NCBI GenBank assembly: GCA_030144725.1 | Contig: JASKMD010000149.1 | Coordinates: forward strand, 1 to 64,000 | Source: Haematococcus lacustris | Taxonomy: Eukaryota > Chlorophyta > Chlorophyceae > Chlamydomonadales > Haematococcaceae | DNA: 64,000 bases | Reading direction: 5' to 3' | In this document: positions 49,518 to 61,600 of the stretch, one piece after another | Position numbering within the stretch: the first letter of the stretch is position 1 | Layout of the letters: every line of letters starts with the position of its first letter | The notes under the pieces: model-generated | The model's database searches: none | The model's input: only the letters and a program-made list of their open reading frames with translations | Told to the model about the DNA's origin: nothing | Position numbers and translations under genes: made by a program

Positions 49518-50428
49518 CTCGTGTCTGGCTGGGCAACAAATGCAGCTGCCTGGCCTCAGGTTCTACTGGGTGCTGGGCACTCCCTATGCCCTGACGCTGG
49601 AGCTGTACGGCGCCAATCAGGCCGGCAAGCTGCAGCCAGGTCAGCTGATCTGGGTCAGGCCTGGCAGGTACTGCGGCACTGTATGCTGCGCACTACCCTG
49701 TACAGCACAGTGGCTCAGGCTGTTGGCCCCACTGCACAAGCCTTCCGGCCACCTGGGCCCACGCCCTGCTCCTCACCCTCCTGGCCCTATAGCCACCACT
49801 GCAGCAGCCAAGGGTGGCTGTGTAGCCCAGAGCTGTGCGGCTGGAGGCCTAAGGCATCAAGGGGGCCCAGGAGAGCACAGTGCCTGCTGAACCCTGCCTG
49901 GGCTCAACAATCACAGTGACCCTGCTCTCCGCACCCTGTGAGGCTGGAAGCCCAGAGGGAAGCCACCCAGAACAGGTGGAGGGGCCCTCACTGCCTGCCT
50001 CCTGCATGGCTGCAGGGCAGAGCAACAAGCCCATGGCGGAGTGGATGCTCGCCAGCGGCGGTCGGGGGCGGCGCAGGCACGCACAGTCAGGCATCCAGCT
50101 GTCCTCACGCCTGGCGGACAGGGGCCGCAGCCAGCGTCGGCTGCAGACATTTGGGGAGGGGGAGGGGGAGGGGGAGGGGGAGGTGCTTGGGGGGCGTGGC
50201 AGCCTCTTGCGCGGGCTGCAAGATCAGGGCGTGGCGGACCCCCTGCTGCAGCTTGTGGGCCACAGCAGCAAGGAGCTGCAAGAGTGCTGGGCTGCTTACA
50301 ACCCGACGGATGAGGAAGAGTACCGGGAAACGGTTGGCAGGTGGTTGGCTATTCTGTTGCTCAGCCTGAAACAGCTGGCTGCGTCCAACCACACGGGGCC
50401 AGGTAGTACACGGTGGCATGGCTCCTAG
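46394..50428 (+). CDS. M14 zinc carboxypeptidase, secreted
   Basis: Metallocarboxypeptidases of family M14 remove C-terminal residues from peptides. Exon 1 (46394-46589) begins with a hydrophobic signal peptide (MNAPLLLHFLLLLVPGCAA). Then 46683-46738 (VVLVFGEHSRE: zinc ligands of HxxE), 47648-47872, 48180-48299 (VANLEGR...GVDLNRNW: substrate-binding Arg), 48571-48650, 48760-48853 (LINVHSGESAAYSPW: third zinc His), about 49091-49272, 49560-about 49639 (WVLGTPYALTLELYGA: catalytic Glu) and a last part ending 50428 (YNPTDEEEYRETVGRWLAIL). Joins up to 49639 are in phase; the final one or two exons are uncertain, and 49880-50150 adds a low-complexity region rich in Gly/Glu. All catalytic residues are present, so activity is expected, probably secreted or in the endomembrane system. 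Confidence 0.85.
46860..47090 (-). repeat. Inverted repeat arm 1 (in M14 intron 2)
   Basis: The reverse complement of this segment matches 50480-50725 (for example CCTGGGTGGAGGGAGC, CATGGGCTGCATTGCTTCC, GCAAGTGTTGGGTGTGGCAG). Relative to the other arm it has a short deletion in a reading frame. Confidence 0.85.
49458..49518. repeat. (CCTG)n tetranucleotide tract in M14 intron
   Basis: About 14 perfect GCCT units just upstream of the exon bearing the catalytic Glu. Confidence 0.95.
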
Positions 50429-51249
50429 ATGGGCCCATGGCCTGATGATGCAGCCCCTTGGTAGCTTTGTTGGCTTAAGGGATGTGTTGGGCATTGGGTT
50501 GGTAGCTAGGGAAAGGCCGAGTCTTGTTTTGAACCATGCAAGTGTTGGGTGTGGCAGGCAGCCTTGTGGCTCTTGTGAGCTGCATTGTGAGCGGCATTGG
50601 CCCAAGTCATGCAGCTGTCAGGGGTGGCCCATGGGCTGCATTGCTTCCTGGGTGGAGGGAGCGTCATCTAGCAGTCTGAGGGCCGCTCCTTGAGGGCTGG
50701 GGTGTTGGGGGCTGGATGAAATGTTGGCGTGGGCGTTGTGACCGGTGCCCCCCTGCTGCCCAACACCCCTCACCCTCGACTCGGTGCCAGCAGGTTCCGG
50801 AGGTGGGGACAGGTGTGGTGCACAGCCGGGAGGCAGGTTCATGTCAGGCCTAATGTGCAGCCTCCACATGGCCTCAGACAGGCAGGCAGCCGCTGCACGA
50901 GCTTTGCAGACATACTCGCGGCCCACAGTGTCCCAGTCTTCTGCCTTGCCTGCCTGCTGCATGGATTGGAACATCAACTGGTGTTGGCCAGCCATGCCAT
51001 ATGGGGATGTGGCACACGGTTGCTAACCAGTTGTCAGTTACAAGTTGTAACCTATGCAAGCCGCCAATGCCTCAGACAGCGGCCAGTGTCATTGCCTAAT
51101 AGATATGTATATGCTTCCATGTCAGAGTCGTGTGCGCATCGATAGGATCAGCCAAGAGGCTCAGCGGTGTCATCCAACATCCTCATGCGCTCATGAGGTT
51201 ACCATTAAAAATAGTTGGTGACGTGACCAAGGACGATATTTGGTCACTG
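50429..51249 (-). repeat. Inverted repeat arm 2 with a minus-strand ORF of unknown type
   Basis: 50480-50725 is the partner of 46860-47090. A minus-strand ORF (50995-50618, 125 residues) covers it: MAGQHQLMFQSMQQAGKAED, AACLSEAMWRLHIRPDM, ending STQEAMQPMGHP. The repeat thus carries the 3' end of this ORF and its 3' flank. The ORF may belong to a dispersed element or gene family; I do not recognise it. The rest of the interval shows no gene. Confidence 0.55.
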
Positions 51250-51740
51250 CGCTCCGCGGCTGCTGGCTTCGGTCTCGAGCTGTTACGCTCCAGCGCCTCG
51301 GCCTCGCGCTTTTAGAGCACCTACACCGTCTTGGTTGCCTGGGCCTGCCGCGTGATGCCACTCTCCCGGTTAGCGTCCTGTGCCACACGGAGACCACAGA
51401 GCCGTCTGCGCTCCTCGTGCGCCACCGTGGTTACGTTCGTGTTGCCCGGGTCAACGCCCTACCAATACGCGTGAAGATGGGTCAAGGTTGACTGCGCCCA
51501 TGTACCTGCCCATCCGCGGCAGCTCTCGGGTTGACCTGCAGGCTTGGGCCGTATGAACATCACGCTGAGGGCGACTGCATCGGTGTGCACGATTTGAGCG
51601 AACCTGTGCTTGGGGCTGGCCAGCTTGGCTCGCACCGGCGCTAAACAGCTCTCGACCTCAGCCGGCGGCCGCGTCGCTACGCTCCGCGGCCGCCGGCTTC
51701 GGTCTCGAGCTGTTTATCATTGGTGCCCGGCCTCGCGTTT
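51250..51740 (-). pseudogene. Fanzor relic F6: RuvC-I region with in-frame stop
   Basis: The minus strand of about 51640-51310 reads RFAQIVHTDAVALSVMFIRP, then HLHAYW, a stop codon, GVDPGNTNVTTVAHEER and RESGITRQAQATKT. This aligns with F3 (KFAQVVHTDGVAISLMFIRP, WLGCDPGKTNMATVAHEER, RQSGITEHAKESK). The RuvC-I Asp and Asn are still readable, but the stop and frame damage make it a relic. Direct repeats of about 55 bp (GCTCCGCGGC.GC.GGCTTCGGTCTCGAGCTGTT) flank it at 51250-51312 and 51676-51740. Confidence 0.78.
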
Positions 51741-51767
51741 TCAACCTTTTCAAGCTGGCGACTTGCC

Positions 51768-52158
51768 GTAACCTACTACGTAAGTCCAAATGGTCGAGCT
51801 GTGGCATTGCCCTCTAGGTATGGGGGGGAGGTGGGCTCATTGCCACATTGCCGCAACCGTTTTCCGATCCGACTGCTGAGCAGCACTGCCGACGCGCATG
51901 CTCATGTAGAGCAGCCTAAGCGACGCGGGAGGTCGCAGCGATGACTGCATGCCCCGCAACGGCTTAAACTTGAATTAGTGACTTTTATGCTTTGCTGAGC
52001 ACGACCTACTGACTGTATAATTATTTTGGATGGGTGAAAGGTAGCTGGCTGAGCTGCCTACATCGTGAACCATCTAGCATAATATTTGGCGCAGTGAGTG
52101 CAAATGTACAGCCGTCCTACTACCAGGGGTAGGTTTGCTCTAAGTTGGGGGTGCCCGA
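51768..52158 (-). mobile_element. TIR element copy c (one end only)
   Basis: Matches 45445-45859 of copy b through GAGCTGTGGCATTGCCCTC, GATGACTGCATGC.CCGCAA and GGCGCAGTGAGTGCA, and ends with GTTGGGGGTGCCCGA at 52158, equivalent to the copy a terminus. The other end is missing. Confidence 0.82.
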
Positions 52159-52253
52159 CTAGGGCCTAGGTCGCACTGTTTTTCCCTTCAGAAACCCCAA
52201 CCCCCCTCCCCAAGTCATTAACTCCCAAAGCTCAAACGTTGTCGTTTACTGAG

Positions 52254-52387
52254 TAGGGATCGTCCCATCTACGTAGATCTACGTAGATCTATCGTTAGAT
52301 TAGATGGTTAGACTAGATCTAACAAGCCAATCTAACGTTAGAATCGTCTAATCTAGTCTAACGTTAGATGGGTCGGGACGACCTCTG
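52254..52387. mobile_element. MITE copy 2
   Basis: Begins TAGGGATCGTCCCATCTACG, shares the interior AACAAGCCAATCTAACGTTA with copy 1, and ends GGTCGGGACGACCTCTG, a mutated terminus. No target duplication is preserved. Similar length to copy 1. Confidence 0.88.
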
Positions 52388-52689
52388 ATCCGTAATATGG
52401 TATGGAATGGTCATCGGAAAGAACCTGATCCTAGATATGGCCCCACATTGACCACAGGTGGCGAGGCAAAGAACGCAGACGACGACGACGAAAAAGGGAC
52501 AATGTGATTAACCCTTCATGTCGCCCGCCTCCTAAACCACTGCATTGCTTCGCGGTGTGCGCATTCAATAGTAATTCAATAGTAAACTGCCATCGACATT
52601 CTCCCCCACAACGCGGAGGCCGCGAGTTGCACATCTGTGACGTTCTGGGCCACGGCGCCCAGCTTCAGTAGCTCCTAGGCGCAGAGGTC
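52388..52689. other. Upstream region of NDOR1
   Basis: About 300 bp between the MITE and the NDOR1 start codon. No gene; presumably promoter and 5' UTR. Confidence 0.5.
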
Positions 52690-55600
52690 ATGGATTCGCC
52701 CATACTTATCTTGTACGGATCGCAAAGTGGGAATGCCCAGGTGCGTAGCGGCACAGAGGCAGCATTGGGACATGCAGGCGCAGGAGCTGCAGCTGCCTGT
52801 GTGGATACTGGCATGCTGATTTGTGCAGGATGTTGCTGAGCGCATGGCAAGAGAGGCACGGTTCATGCGGCTGATGCCCCGATGCATGGCCATGGACGCC
52901 TATGATGTCAGCAGGCTACCCTCGGAGCAGCTGGCGTTACTTGTCACCTCCACCACAGGGCAGGTGACCCTCAGCTTTTGCTTGGCAGCACCTCACTCCC
53001 TTCAACAGAAGTTGATGGGTGCTTTGAAGAGAAAAGCACCACAGCCGTACATGTGTGCTTGTTTGCTGGGCAGGGGGATGTTCCTGACAACATGCGCAGC
53101 TTCTGGCGCTTCCTGCTGCGCAAGAGCCTGCCGCCTGACTCATTGTCTGGCCTTCGCTGCGCTGTCTTTGGCCTGGGGGACTCCGGCTACGCAAAGTACA
53201 ATGTGGGGCTGTGGCGGCCCCTCCCTCCCTGCCTCCCCATCCTGCCTGCTCACACCTCACACCTTACACGTCGTACCAACTCACACCACATCACACCATA
53301 CTGCGTTTATGGGTGTTGAATACGCCTGTGTTCGCAACGCTGACAGGCGAATGCCTTGTAATGAGGATGACAATGAGGATGAGGATGATCATGATCATGA
53401 CCTCACACCATCTCACACCACACAACGTCACACCTTCATACTGCTAACACACCTTTCTGCATGGCACATCAGATTGAAGGTATCAAACTTCCATGCACTG
53501 TGTCCTCAAATGAAGGTAGCTGCCAAGAAGCTGCTGAGGCGTTTGGAGGGGCTGGGCGCCAAACTGCTGCTGCCCCTGGGCCTGGGGGACGACCAGCATG
53601 CCAACGGCTACGAGGCAGGGCTGGACTCCTGGCTGGCGGCCCTGTGGCCCCTGGCCAGGCGGGCAGCAGGGTGCCTGCCAGAGGGGGTGCCCCTGGTGGG
53701 TCCAGCTAGAGCAGGCAGCAGCGCAGGCAGCAGCGAGGCCCTGCTCCTGTGTGCCCTGTGTGCCCTGTGTGCTAATGTGGGGTCATCAGTAGCACATGAC
53801 GCTCGCCTGACGGTGTTGCTGCAGCTCATATACTCATGGCTATGACTCATGGCTGGTACTGCCGTGCAGTCGGGTCTGTAGCCTGCATGGATGCATGGGC
53901 TGCATGCAGCTTCACCTGCTGCTGCATCCCACAATGCTGCCTGAGGCTGCCTGAAGCTGCCTGAAGCTGCCTGGCTGCCCTGCTCATGCAGCCAGTCCTG
54001 ACGGAGGCCTCTCAGCTCCAGCTGGGGCAGCCTAGGTTCCACATCACCCTCCTCCCTCCTGCCACAGCCCCAGCCGCCGCAGTATCAAACAGCTCCCTTA
54101 CCTGGCCTAATGACACGCCGCCAGCCACCAGTGCGTCAGGGAGCAGGGCGGAGGACAGGGCGGCGGGCAAGGAGCAGCAGCAGGCAGGCAGGGAGGGTAT
54201 CAGCCTGCCGGCTAATGGAGCGCCGCCTGTAGGGTACGAGACCCAGCCCGCTACTGCCAGCCAATCAGAGGCCGGGAGGGCGGTGCAGGCGAGCCAGGAG
54301 AGGCCGGGGTGGGTCCACGCTGCCCGGGCGGGCCGTGCGCTGCACTGCCTGACCCGCGTTGCTCCCACAAGCCCACTGGACAGCTCCCCTGACGGTGAGG
54401 CTGGTGGGCCAGCTCAGCAGGCTGGGCTGTGCAGGGCTGGGTGGCACTAGGCAGGGCTGGGCTGGCTTGAGTCAAGCTGCACTGGGTGGCAGCCCTAGGC
54501 TAGCATGCAGCTGTTGACAGCCAGCCCTTGATGAGTGCCCTGCCCAGCAGCAGGGGTTAACAGCTACCTCACACCTCTCACACTACAGTCCAGGTCGAGC
54601 AAAAGTCGCTGAGTGTGACTGACCTCAGACCTACCTAGCCGCCTAAGGCAACCCACGCGACAGCCGCCTTACAGAAATTAGCATGCCACACATGCCTGCC
54701 TGCTGCCCCTCATGCCTGCCTGCTGCCCCTCATGCCTGCCTGCTGCCCCTCATGCCTGCCTGCTGCCCCTCATGCCTGCCTGCTGCCCCTCATGCCTGCC
54801 TGCTGCCCCTCATGCCTGCCTGCTGCCCCTCATGCCTGCCTGCTGCCCCTCATGCCTGCCTGCTGCCCCTCATGCCTGCCTGCTGCCCCTCATGCCTGCC
54901 TGCTGCCCCTCATGCCTGCCTGCTGCCCCTCATGCCTGCCTGCTGCCCCTCATGCCTGCCTGCTGCCCCTCATGCCTGCCTGCTGCCCCTCATGCCTGCC
55001 TGCTGCCCCTCATGCCTGCCTGCTGCCCCTCATGCCTGCCTGCTGCCCCTCATGCCTGCCTGCTGCCCCTCATGCCTGCCTGCTGCCCCTCATGCCTGCC
55101 TGCTGCCCCTCATGCCTGCCTGCTGCCCCTCATGCCTGCCTGCTGCCCCTCATGCCTGCCTGCTGCCCCTCATGCCTGCCTGCTGCCCCTCATGCCTGCC
55201 TGCTGCCCCTCATGCCTGCCTGCTGCCCCTCATGCCTGCCTGCTGCCCCTCATGCCTGCCTGCTGCCCCTCATGCCTGCCTGCTGCCCCTCATGCCTGCC
55301 TGCTGCCCCTCATGCCTGCCTGCTGCCCCTCATGCCTGCCTGCTGCCCCTCATGCCTGCCTGCTGCCCCTCATGCCTGCCTGCTGCCCCTCATGCCTGCC
55401 TGCTGCCCCTCATGCCTGCCTGCTGCCCCTCATGCCTGCCTGCTGCCCCTCATGCCTGCCTGCTGCCCCTCATGCCTGCCTGCTGCCCCTCATGCCTGCC
55501 TGCTGCCCCTCATGCCTGCCTGCTGCCCCTCATGCCTGCCTGCTGCCCCTCATGCCTGCCTGCTGCCCCTCATGCCTGCCTGCTGCCCCTCATGCCTGCC

Positions 55601-58600
55601 TGCTGCCCCTCATGCCTGCCTGCTGCCCCTCATGCCTGCCTGCTGCCCCTCATGCCTGCCTGCTGCCCCTCATGCCTGCCTGCTGCCCCTCATGCCTGCC
55701 TGCTGCCCCTCATGCCTGCCTGCTGCCCCTCATGCCTGCCTGCTGCCCCTCATGCCTGCCTGCTGCCCCTCATGCCTGCCTGCTGCCCCTCATGCCTGCC
55801 TGCTGCCCCTCATGCCTGCCTGCTGCCCCTCATGCCTGCCTGCTGCCCCTCATGCCTGCCTGCTGCCCCTCATGCCTGCCTGCTGCCCCTCATGCCTGCC
55901 TGCTGCCCCTCATGCCTGCCTGCTGCCCCTCATGCCTGCCTGCTGCCCCTCATGCCTGCCTGCTGCCCCTCATGCCTGCCTGCTGCCCCTCATGCCTGCC
56001 TGCTGCCCCTCATGCCTGCCTGCTGCCCCTCATGCCTGCCTGCTGCCCCTCATGCCTGCCTGCTGCCCCTCATGCCTGCCTGCTGCCCCTCATGCCTGCC
56101 TGCTGCCCCTCATGCCTGCCTGCTGCCCCTCATGCCTGCCTGCTGCCCCTCATGCCTGCCTGCTGCCCCTCATGCCTGCCTGCTGCCCCTCATGCGGCCC
56201 CTCGTGTGGCCTGACAGCAGCAAGGGTACAGGGACCCCCCTTGGGACCCAGCCCCTGTGAGGACTGGCCTGGGAGGGCGCTGCTGCTGAGGAGCCAGCGG
56301 GTCACTGCAGCGTCACACTTTCAGGACACACGGCTGTTGGAGCTGCAGCTTGAAGAGGGTGTGACTTACGAGCCAGGCAAGCCAATGGCAGCACAGCGCG
56401 TGGGAGGTGGTAGAGGAGGGAGCCCAGGCGGTTGAGGGTCAGGGGGGAGCACCTGCCACTGCCATGCCATGCTTTGCGCTGTTGCTGCCCGCCACCCTTC
56501 TCTGTCTAGCTGGTGTCAGGTTTGTGCAACTGCGCTCCGCAGCGATTGACTGCAGCCTAGGTGCTGGGTGCAGGGGATGTGCTGGCAGTGCTGCCCAGGC
56601 CGCCAGGGTCAGCTGTGGATGCCTTGCTGGAGCGGCTGCAGTTGGATGGCGAGCAGGTGGGTGAGCAGGGCTCGCAGGCTGGGTGAGGCCCCAGGGATGC
56701 GCCCCTGGGATCGCCTTGCAGCAGGCCGTCTTGCGGCCATGCAGCAGAGTCATAGCGCGCCTGCCAATGCTGGCCTGGGGGCCGCTCCGTGCGTGACGCC
56801 CTGCCCTGGCCTGCTGCTATGCATTGCAAAACATGACGTACTGGCCACGGCCGCAGTGACGCAAGGCGGCTTGCCTCCCTCCTCCCCTGCGGGCCCCTCT
56901 CATCAACAGCCCAATGCAGTAGCGGGCTATGTGGTCAGCCACGTGGCACTGTAGCATCCATGAGGGCAGGTCGCTGCTGGTGTGGAACTGACACATGTGT
57001 GACTGACACATGTGTGGCTGACACATGTGTGACTGACACATGTGTGATGTATGGATTGCGTGCTGCACTCCCACCTGGGTGAGAGGCTGCGGCAGCTGCA
57101 GGGCCCTAGGGGCGCTGCCTGTGCTGTGCTGGCGGCGTGCTTGGCCAGGTGGTGCGTGTGCAGCCAGGGGAGGGCGGGGCCTTGTGGCCAGCTGAGCTGC
57201 AGGCCGGCAACACGAGGGCAGGGGTGGGTGTGGAGGGGTCACCGGCTGTGCAGGCGCGCGTGAGGGATCTGCTGCAGGTCAGTGGTGGCAGCCTCAGTCA
57301 GCGCAAGGCAACAAGTCAGCACCAGCATCGTGTGAGGATTGAGACCTGTCACCTTTGCCACTTGCAGCACAGCTGCATGCTGGAGGGCCAAAGTGGTACA
57401 TGTGCGCTCCTGAAACCATGAAAACAAAAACGTGCTTGACGTGCTCCAACTTGCTCTGCCATTTATGAGAGATACATGTGATGGTTGTAGTAGTTGTGGT
57501 GGTTGTGGTGGTTGTGGTGGTAACTGCCTGTAGAGCTCCCCCAAGGGAGTGTGACCTAGCCTTACCCATAGCCCACAACCACCCACTCGCCGTCCTTTTC
57601 TTCCACTGCCCTGCACCCAGGGTTGAGTGAGGCATGCAGTACCCACCACCCACCACCAGGGTCATCCAAGGCAGTACAATCCAGCATCCTTGGCTCTCAC
57701 CCTTGAGCCTTCATTGCAGCCGAACACACTAATTGTGGACCACTACAAAACAGTGTTTTGTCTGTGTGGTGTTCCCATCACATGGCATGCTCATGGCCTA
57801 TACATGGCATACACATGGTCTTGGTCGCCTACCACCTACAGCATTGCCTGACCCCTGTGACAGGGCTATGCATAGAGCTGGCATGACAAAACATGCACTA
57901 ATTGAAAGCTGATAACAGCTCAACAAAGGGGGGGCACACTACTGTGGCGTAGCAGGCTGCTGCTGCTGCTGGGCCTTGGGTGGCTTGTCTCGCACCCGCT
58001 TGTACCCCAAGCCTGGGTACTCCTTGCCCTTGGCTGGCAGCTTCCCTTGCTTTGGCCAGTAGCACAGCTCCAGCGGGCGCCACTTGCTCTCCCCAATGCG
58101 CTGCATGTTCAGCGCTGCATTGCAGTCCCTGTCCAGCCACCTGCCTGGCTGTGGTGCTGGCTTGGCCTTGGCAGCTTTGTCCTGGGCCTTGCCTTTGCCC
58201 TTGGTGGGCTGGGTGGGCTCAGCTTCCGGCTCAGCCTTGGTGCGCTTGCTGCGCTTGGCTGGCAGGGGAGTGCTGGGCCCAGGCTCTGAGGCTGCTGCCT
58301 GTGTGGCCTCCTGGCTGCTGCATGGGGCCTGCGGGGGCTTGCGGGGGGCTACTACCGGGCACCACATCATGCCCCGCACTGGCTGGTCACGCTGCTTGCT
58401 CCAGGATGGGCGCAGCAGGCGTTGTTCCACCTGCCCTGCTGGGGGCTTCCAGCTTGCAGGCCCGGTGGCCCTGCGCTTGCTCAGCTGCCTCTCACACGGC
58501 TGTTGGCCATTCACTGCTGAGCTGACCCGGGTGGTGCGGTGCTCATCCACAAGCACCACCCTACCCCGCCGCTGGTCTGTGCCCCTGGGCCTGCACGCCA

Positions 58601-61600
58601 CCTTGCAGCAGGCCCGCAGCACCGCATCAGCACCCCACCCACCCCCAGTGCCAATGCTAGCTGCTCCGATCCTGAGCCAGAGCCTCCCCTGGTGCCAATG
58701 CTAGCTGTAGGATTTGCCTTGGGCGCCCAAGGCGCCGCTGCAGCTGGTTGTAGGGTGTCAGCTTGTTGGAGTTGGCAAGGTATTCACAAAAGACCTGCAG
58801 CTGCTGCAGCATGACGGGATCTTCGCTGTCAAGGGGCATGGGTGGCCCAGTGGGTGCTGCCGGTGGGGGGTGGCGGGCTGCGAGGCGGGCACTAGGTGGC
58901 CTGAGCGTGGGTGGCACTGGGGCAGGCTCTGGCTCAGGCTCAGGATCAGGATCAGGATCAGGATCTGGCTCAGGCTCAGGCTCCCAGTCCATAGCCATGC
59001 TGGCTGGCTGGGCAGGGACACGCAGGGGGAGTGGGGTTAAGGTCTGAGCACATACAAGGAGGCGATCGCTCGAAGCTGGCTGTGCACCCCAGCCCTCAGC
59101 TGGAAGTGTGCCATCAGCTTGCGACGGGTTTTCTTGCACCTGCGCAGCACAGCGCCACCCGGGACCTTGATGACCTGCGGCCAAGCACATTCCGCACTTT
59201 GACAGGTAGCTCTGACAGGCCAAGGCACAATGCGGGGGCACAAACAGTGCGGGGGCATACAAGGCGGGGGCGGGTGCGTACCTGTCGCCGCTGGGTCTTC
59301 CATTCAAGCCTTCGCTCCTCGCGTTGTTTGCCTGGAGGGTTGCTAGGACCTGCGCTAGCATGAACAGTAGCGATGTGAGCAGCGCGGAGCTCACCAGACT
59401 GCACAGTTGCAGCGGACCACACCACGACTACAACGAACCTTGTTTTCGCGGGCTTTCAATAGGATGCGGCTCTTGATCCGCGCTACTGGGTCGCTTCCTC
59501 GGAGGCATTGCGCCACTAGGCTCATATCAGCTACCACCTGCTCACACCGACTTATACCCAGGAGGCGATGTCACTCACTCTCGCACCACCAAAGGGCACC
59601 TCCAAAGGGCACCTCCAAAGGGCAAGCCTCCAAAGGGCACCTCAAAAGGGCACAGCCCCCCGGCAAGAGTACGTCACAGCAGATGCAGCTTTGGGCGCTA
59701 GGGCCACAAGTTTGCAGAATGCAGAAAGACCGTCATGGTGCTCAGGCTGCGCCGTCCAGCCTCTCTGCTGCCACTCGAGCCTGTCTGCGCTGCCACTCGA
59801 GCCTGTTCGCACTGCACAGCACAATCCAGCATGAGGCAGCATCCTGTTGAACACCCGGTTGTGCACCAGCACCCTATTGCACCGAGGTGCACCTTGTTGC
59901 TCCGGCACCCTGTTGAACACCCTGTTGTGCGGAGACCATGCCAGAGCCAAACCATGTTTGCAGGGGGCCATTGACATTTCAGGCGCCTCACCCCGCAGGT
60001 ACTTCTTCCAGGTGAGGGCGAGCAGGCAGGCAAGCGAGGAACTAGGCGCCCAGTCACCATGATGGCAGCCCATGCAGCGGCCTGAGGCCAGGCAGGCAGG
60101 TAGGCGGGCAGGCAGGCAGGACGGCAAGGTAGCCCACAGCATTCCTGTGAGCCCATGGCCTGGTTGAGCTGCCTGCCACCACGCATGCCTGCTGCCTGCT
60201 GCCTGCTGCCTGGCTGGGTGCCGCCCAGGTGCTGCACCACTTTGCCAGTGAAGAGCGGGAAAAGGAGCGGCTGGCGTACTTTGGCAGCCCTGAGGGGCGG
60301 GAGGACCTGTACAGGTCAGTGCAGGCGGGTGCAGGGGAGCGGCCTGCAGCCTGCAGACCAGTGCAGGCTGCAGCTCTGATGGGCCACACCGCCCCAGCCC
60401 CTTGCCTCCCCCCCTTCTACTGAAACTACCGCTGGGCTCATGGGTGTCGGTTGCTGGGCCGCTCAGGGTGGGTCCTGACACCATGTCTTCACCTCATCCT
60501 ACTGCAGCTGCCCCCCTCCTCCTTCCACCGTCTTACCCATCCTCCTCCCCCTTGGCCTTCCTCGCCCCTCTTTCCCCTCCCCCTCCCTCCCTTGTTGGGA
60601 CACTTACCCTTCCCCATTGTCCCAAGACAACCCTCTCTAGGCCTCTCTGCCTCCCACCTACGGCAGCTCTGCTGGGCCACACTGCCCCTCGCCGCTGAAT
60701 AACACTTCAGGTACAACCAGCGTGAGGGGCGCACGCTGCTGGAGGTGCTGATGGACTTCCCCTCGGCCCGCCTGCCCCTGGCCTGGCTGCTGGAGGCGGC
60801 CCCACCCCTGCGCCCCCGATACTTCTCCATAGCATCCTCAATCAGGTGCTGTGGGTTAGAAGGGGAGCTGGCCCCTGGCAGCCTGATCAGGATCGGGTTT
60901 CGCGACTCTTGGTGGCATCTGCCCCATCAGTATGCCACCCATGCCACCTGCTCCTTGCCCGCCCCGCCCCGCCCCGCCCCGCCCCGCCCCGCCCCGCCCC
61001 GCCCCGCCCCGCCCCGCCCCGCCCCGCCCCGCCCCGCCCCGCCCCGCCCCGCCCCGCCCCGCCCCGCCCCGCCCCGCCCCGCCCCGCCCCGCCCCGCCCC
61101 GCCCCGCCCCGCCCCGCCCCGCCCCGCCCCGCCCCGCCCCGCCCCGCCCCGCCCCGCCCCGCCCCGCCCCGCCCCGCCCCGCCCCGCCCCGCCCCGCCCC
61201 GCCCCGCCCCGCCCCGCCCCGCCCCGCCCCACCTTGCGCCCTGCCCTGCACAGAGCCCACCCTCACGAAGCACACCTGCTGGTGGCGCTGGTGGAGTGGC
61301 GCACCCCTTGCCAGCGCATCCGCCGTGGCCTGTGCTCCTCTTACCTGGCTGCAGCCCAGCTGGTGAGCCAAGGGTCAGGCCTGCAGCTGGCATGGCGGCA
61401 GCCTGGCGCCACCGCTGCTGAGCTCAACTCAGCCTCCAATGAGGTACCGTCTTTAGAGCTGCTCAAACCAGGATGCTGCAAGCCGGCTGGTGTGTTGTGA
61501 GGCAGGGTGGCACTGGTCCCCGTCAGAGGTCAGGAGTAAGTGTGGCATCGCGGGATGTGTTGCTGAGGGCAAGGCAAGAGGAGGAGGGCTGGCGGGCACA

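Noticed and set aside
54691..56190. CRISPR array
   Set aside because: Regular repeats without spacers in a eukaryotic intron; it is a simple satellite.
54683..56435. ORFs of more than 500 residues with a Cys/Pro-rich repeat
   Set aside because: Produced by the 20-bp satellite in all three frames. Only the last part, from about 56285, is real NDOR1 coding sequence.
60745..61500. Arg/Pro- and Gly/Arg-rich ORFs
   Set aside because: Translation of the CCCCG array; only the flanking NDOR1 exons are supported.
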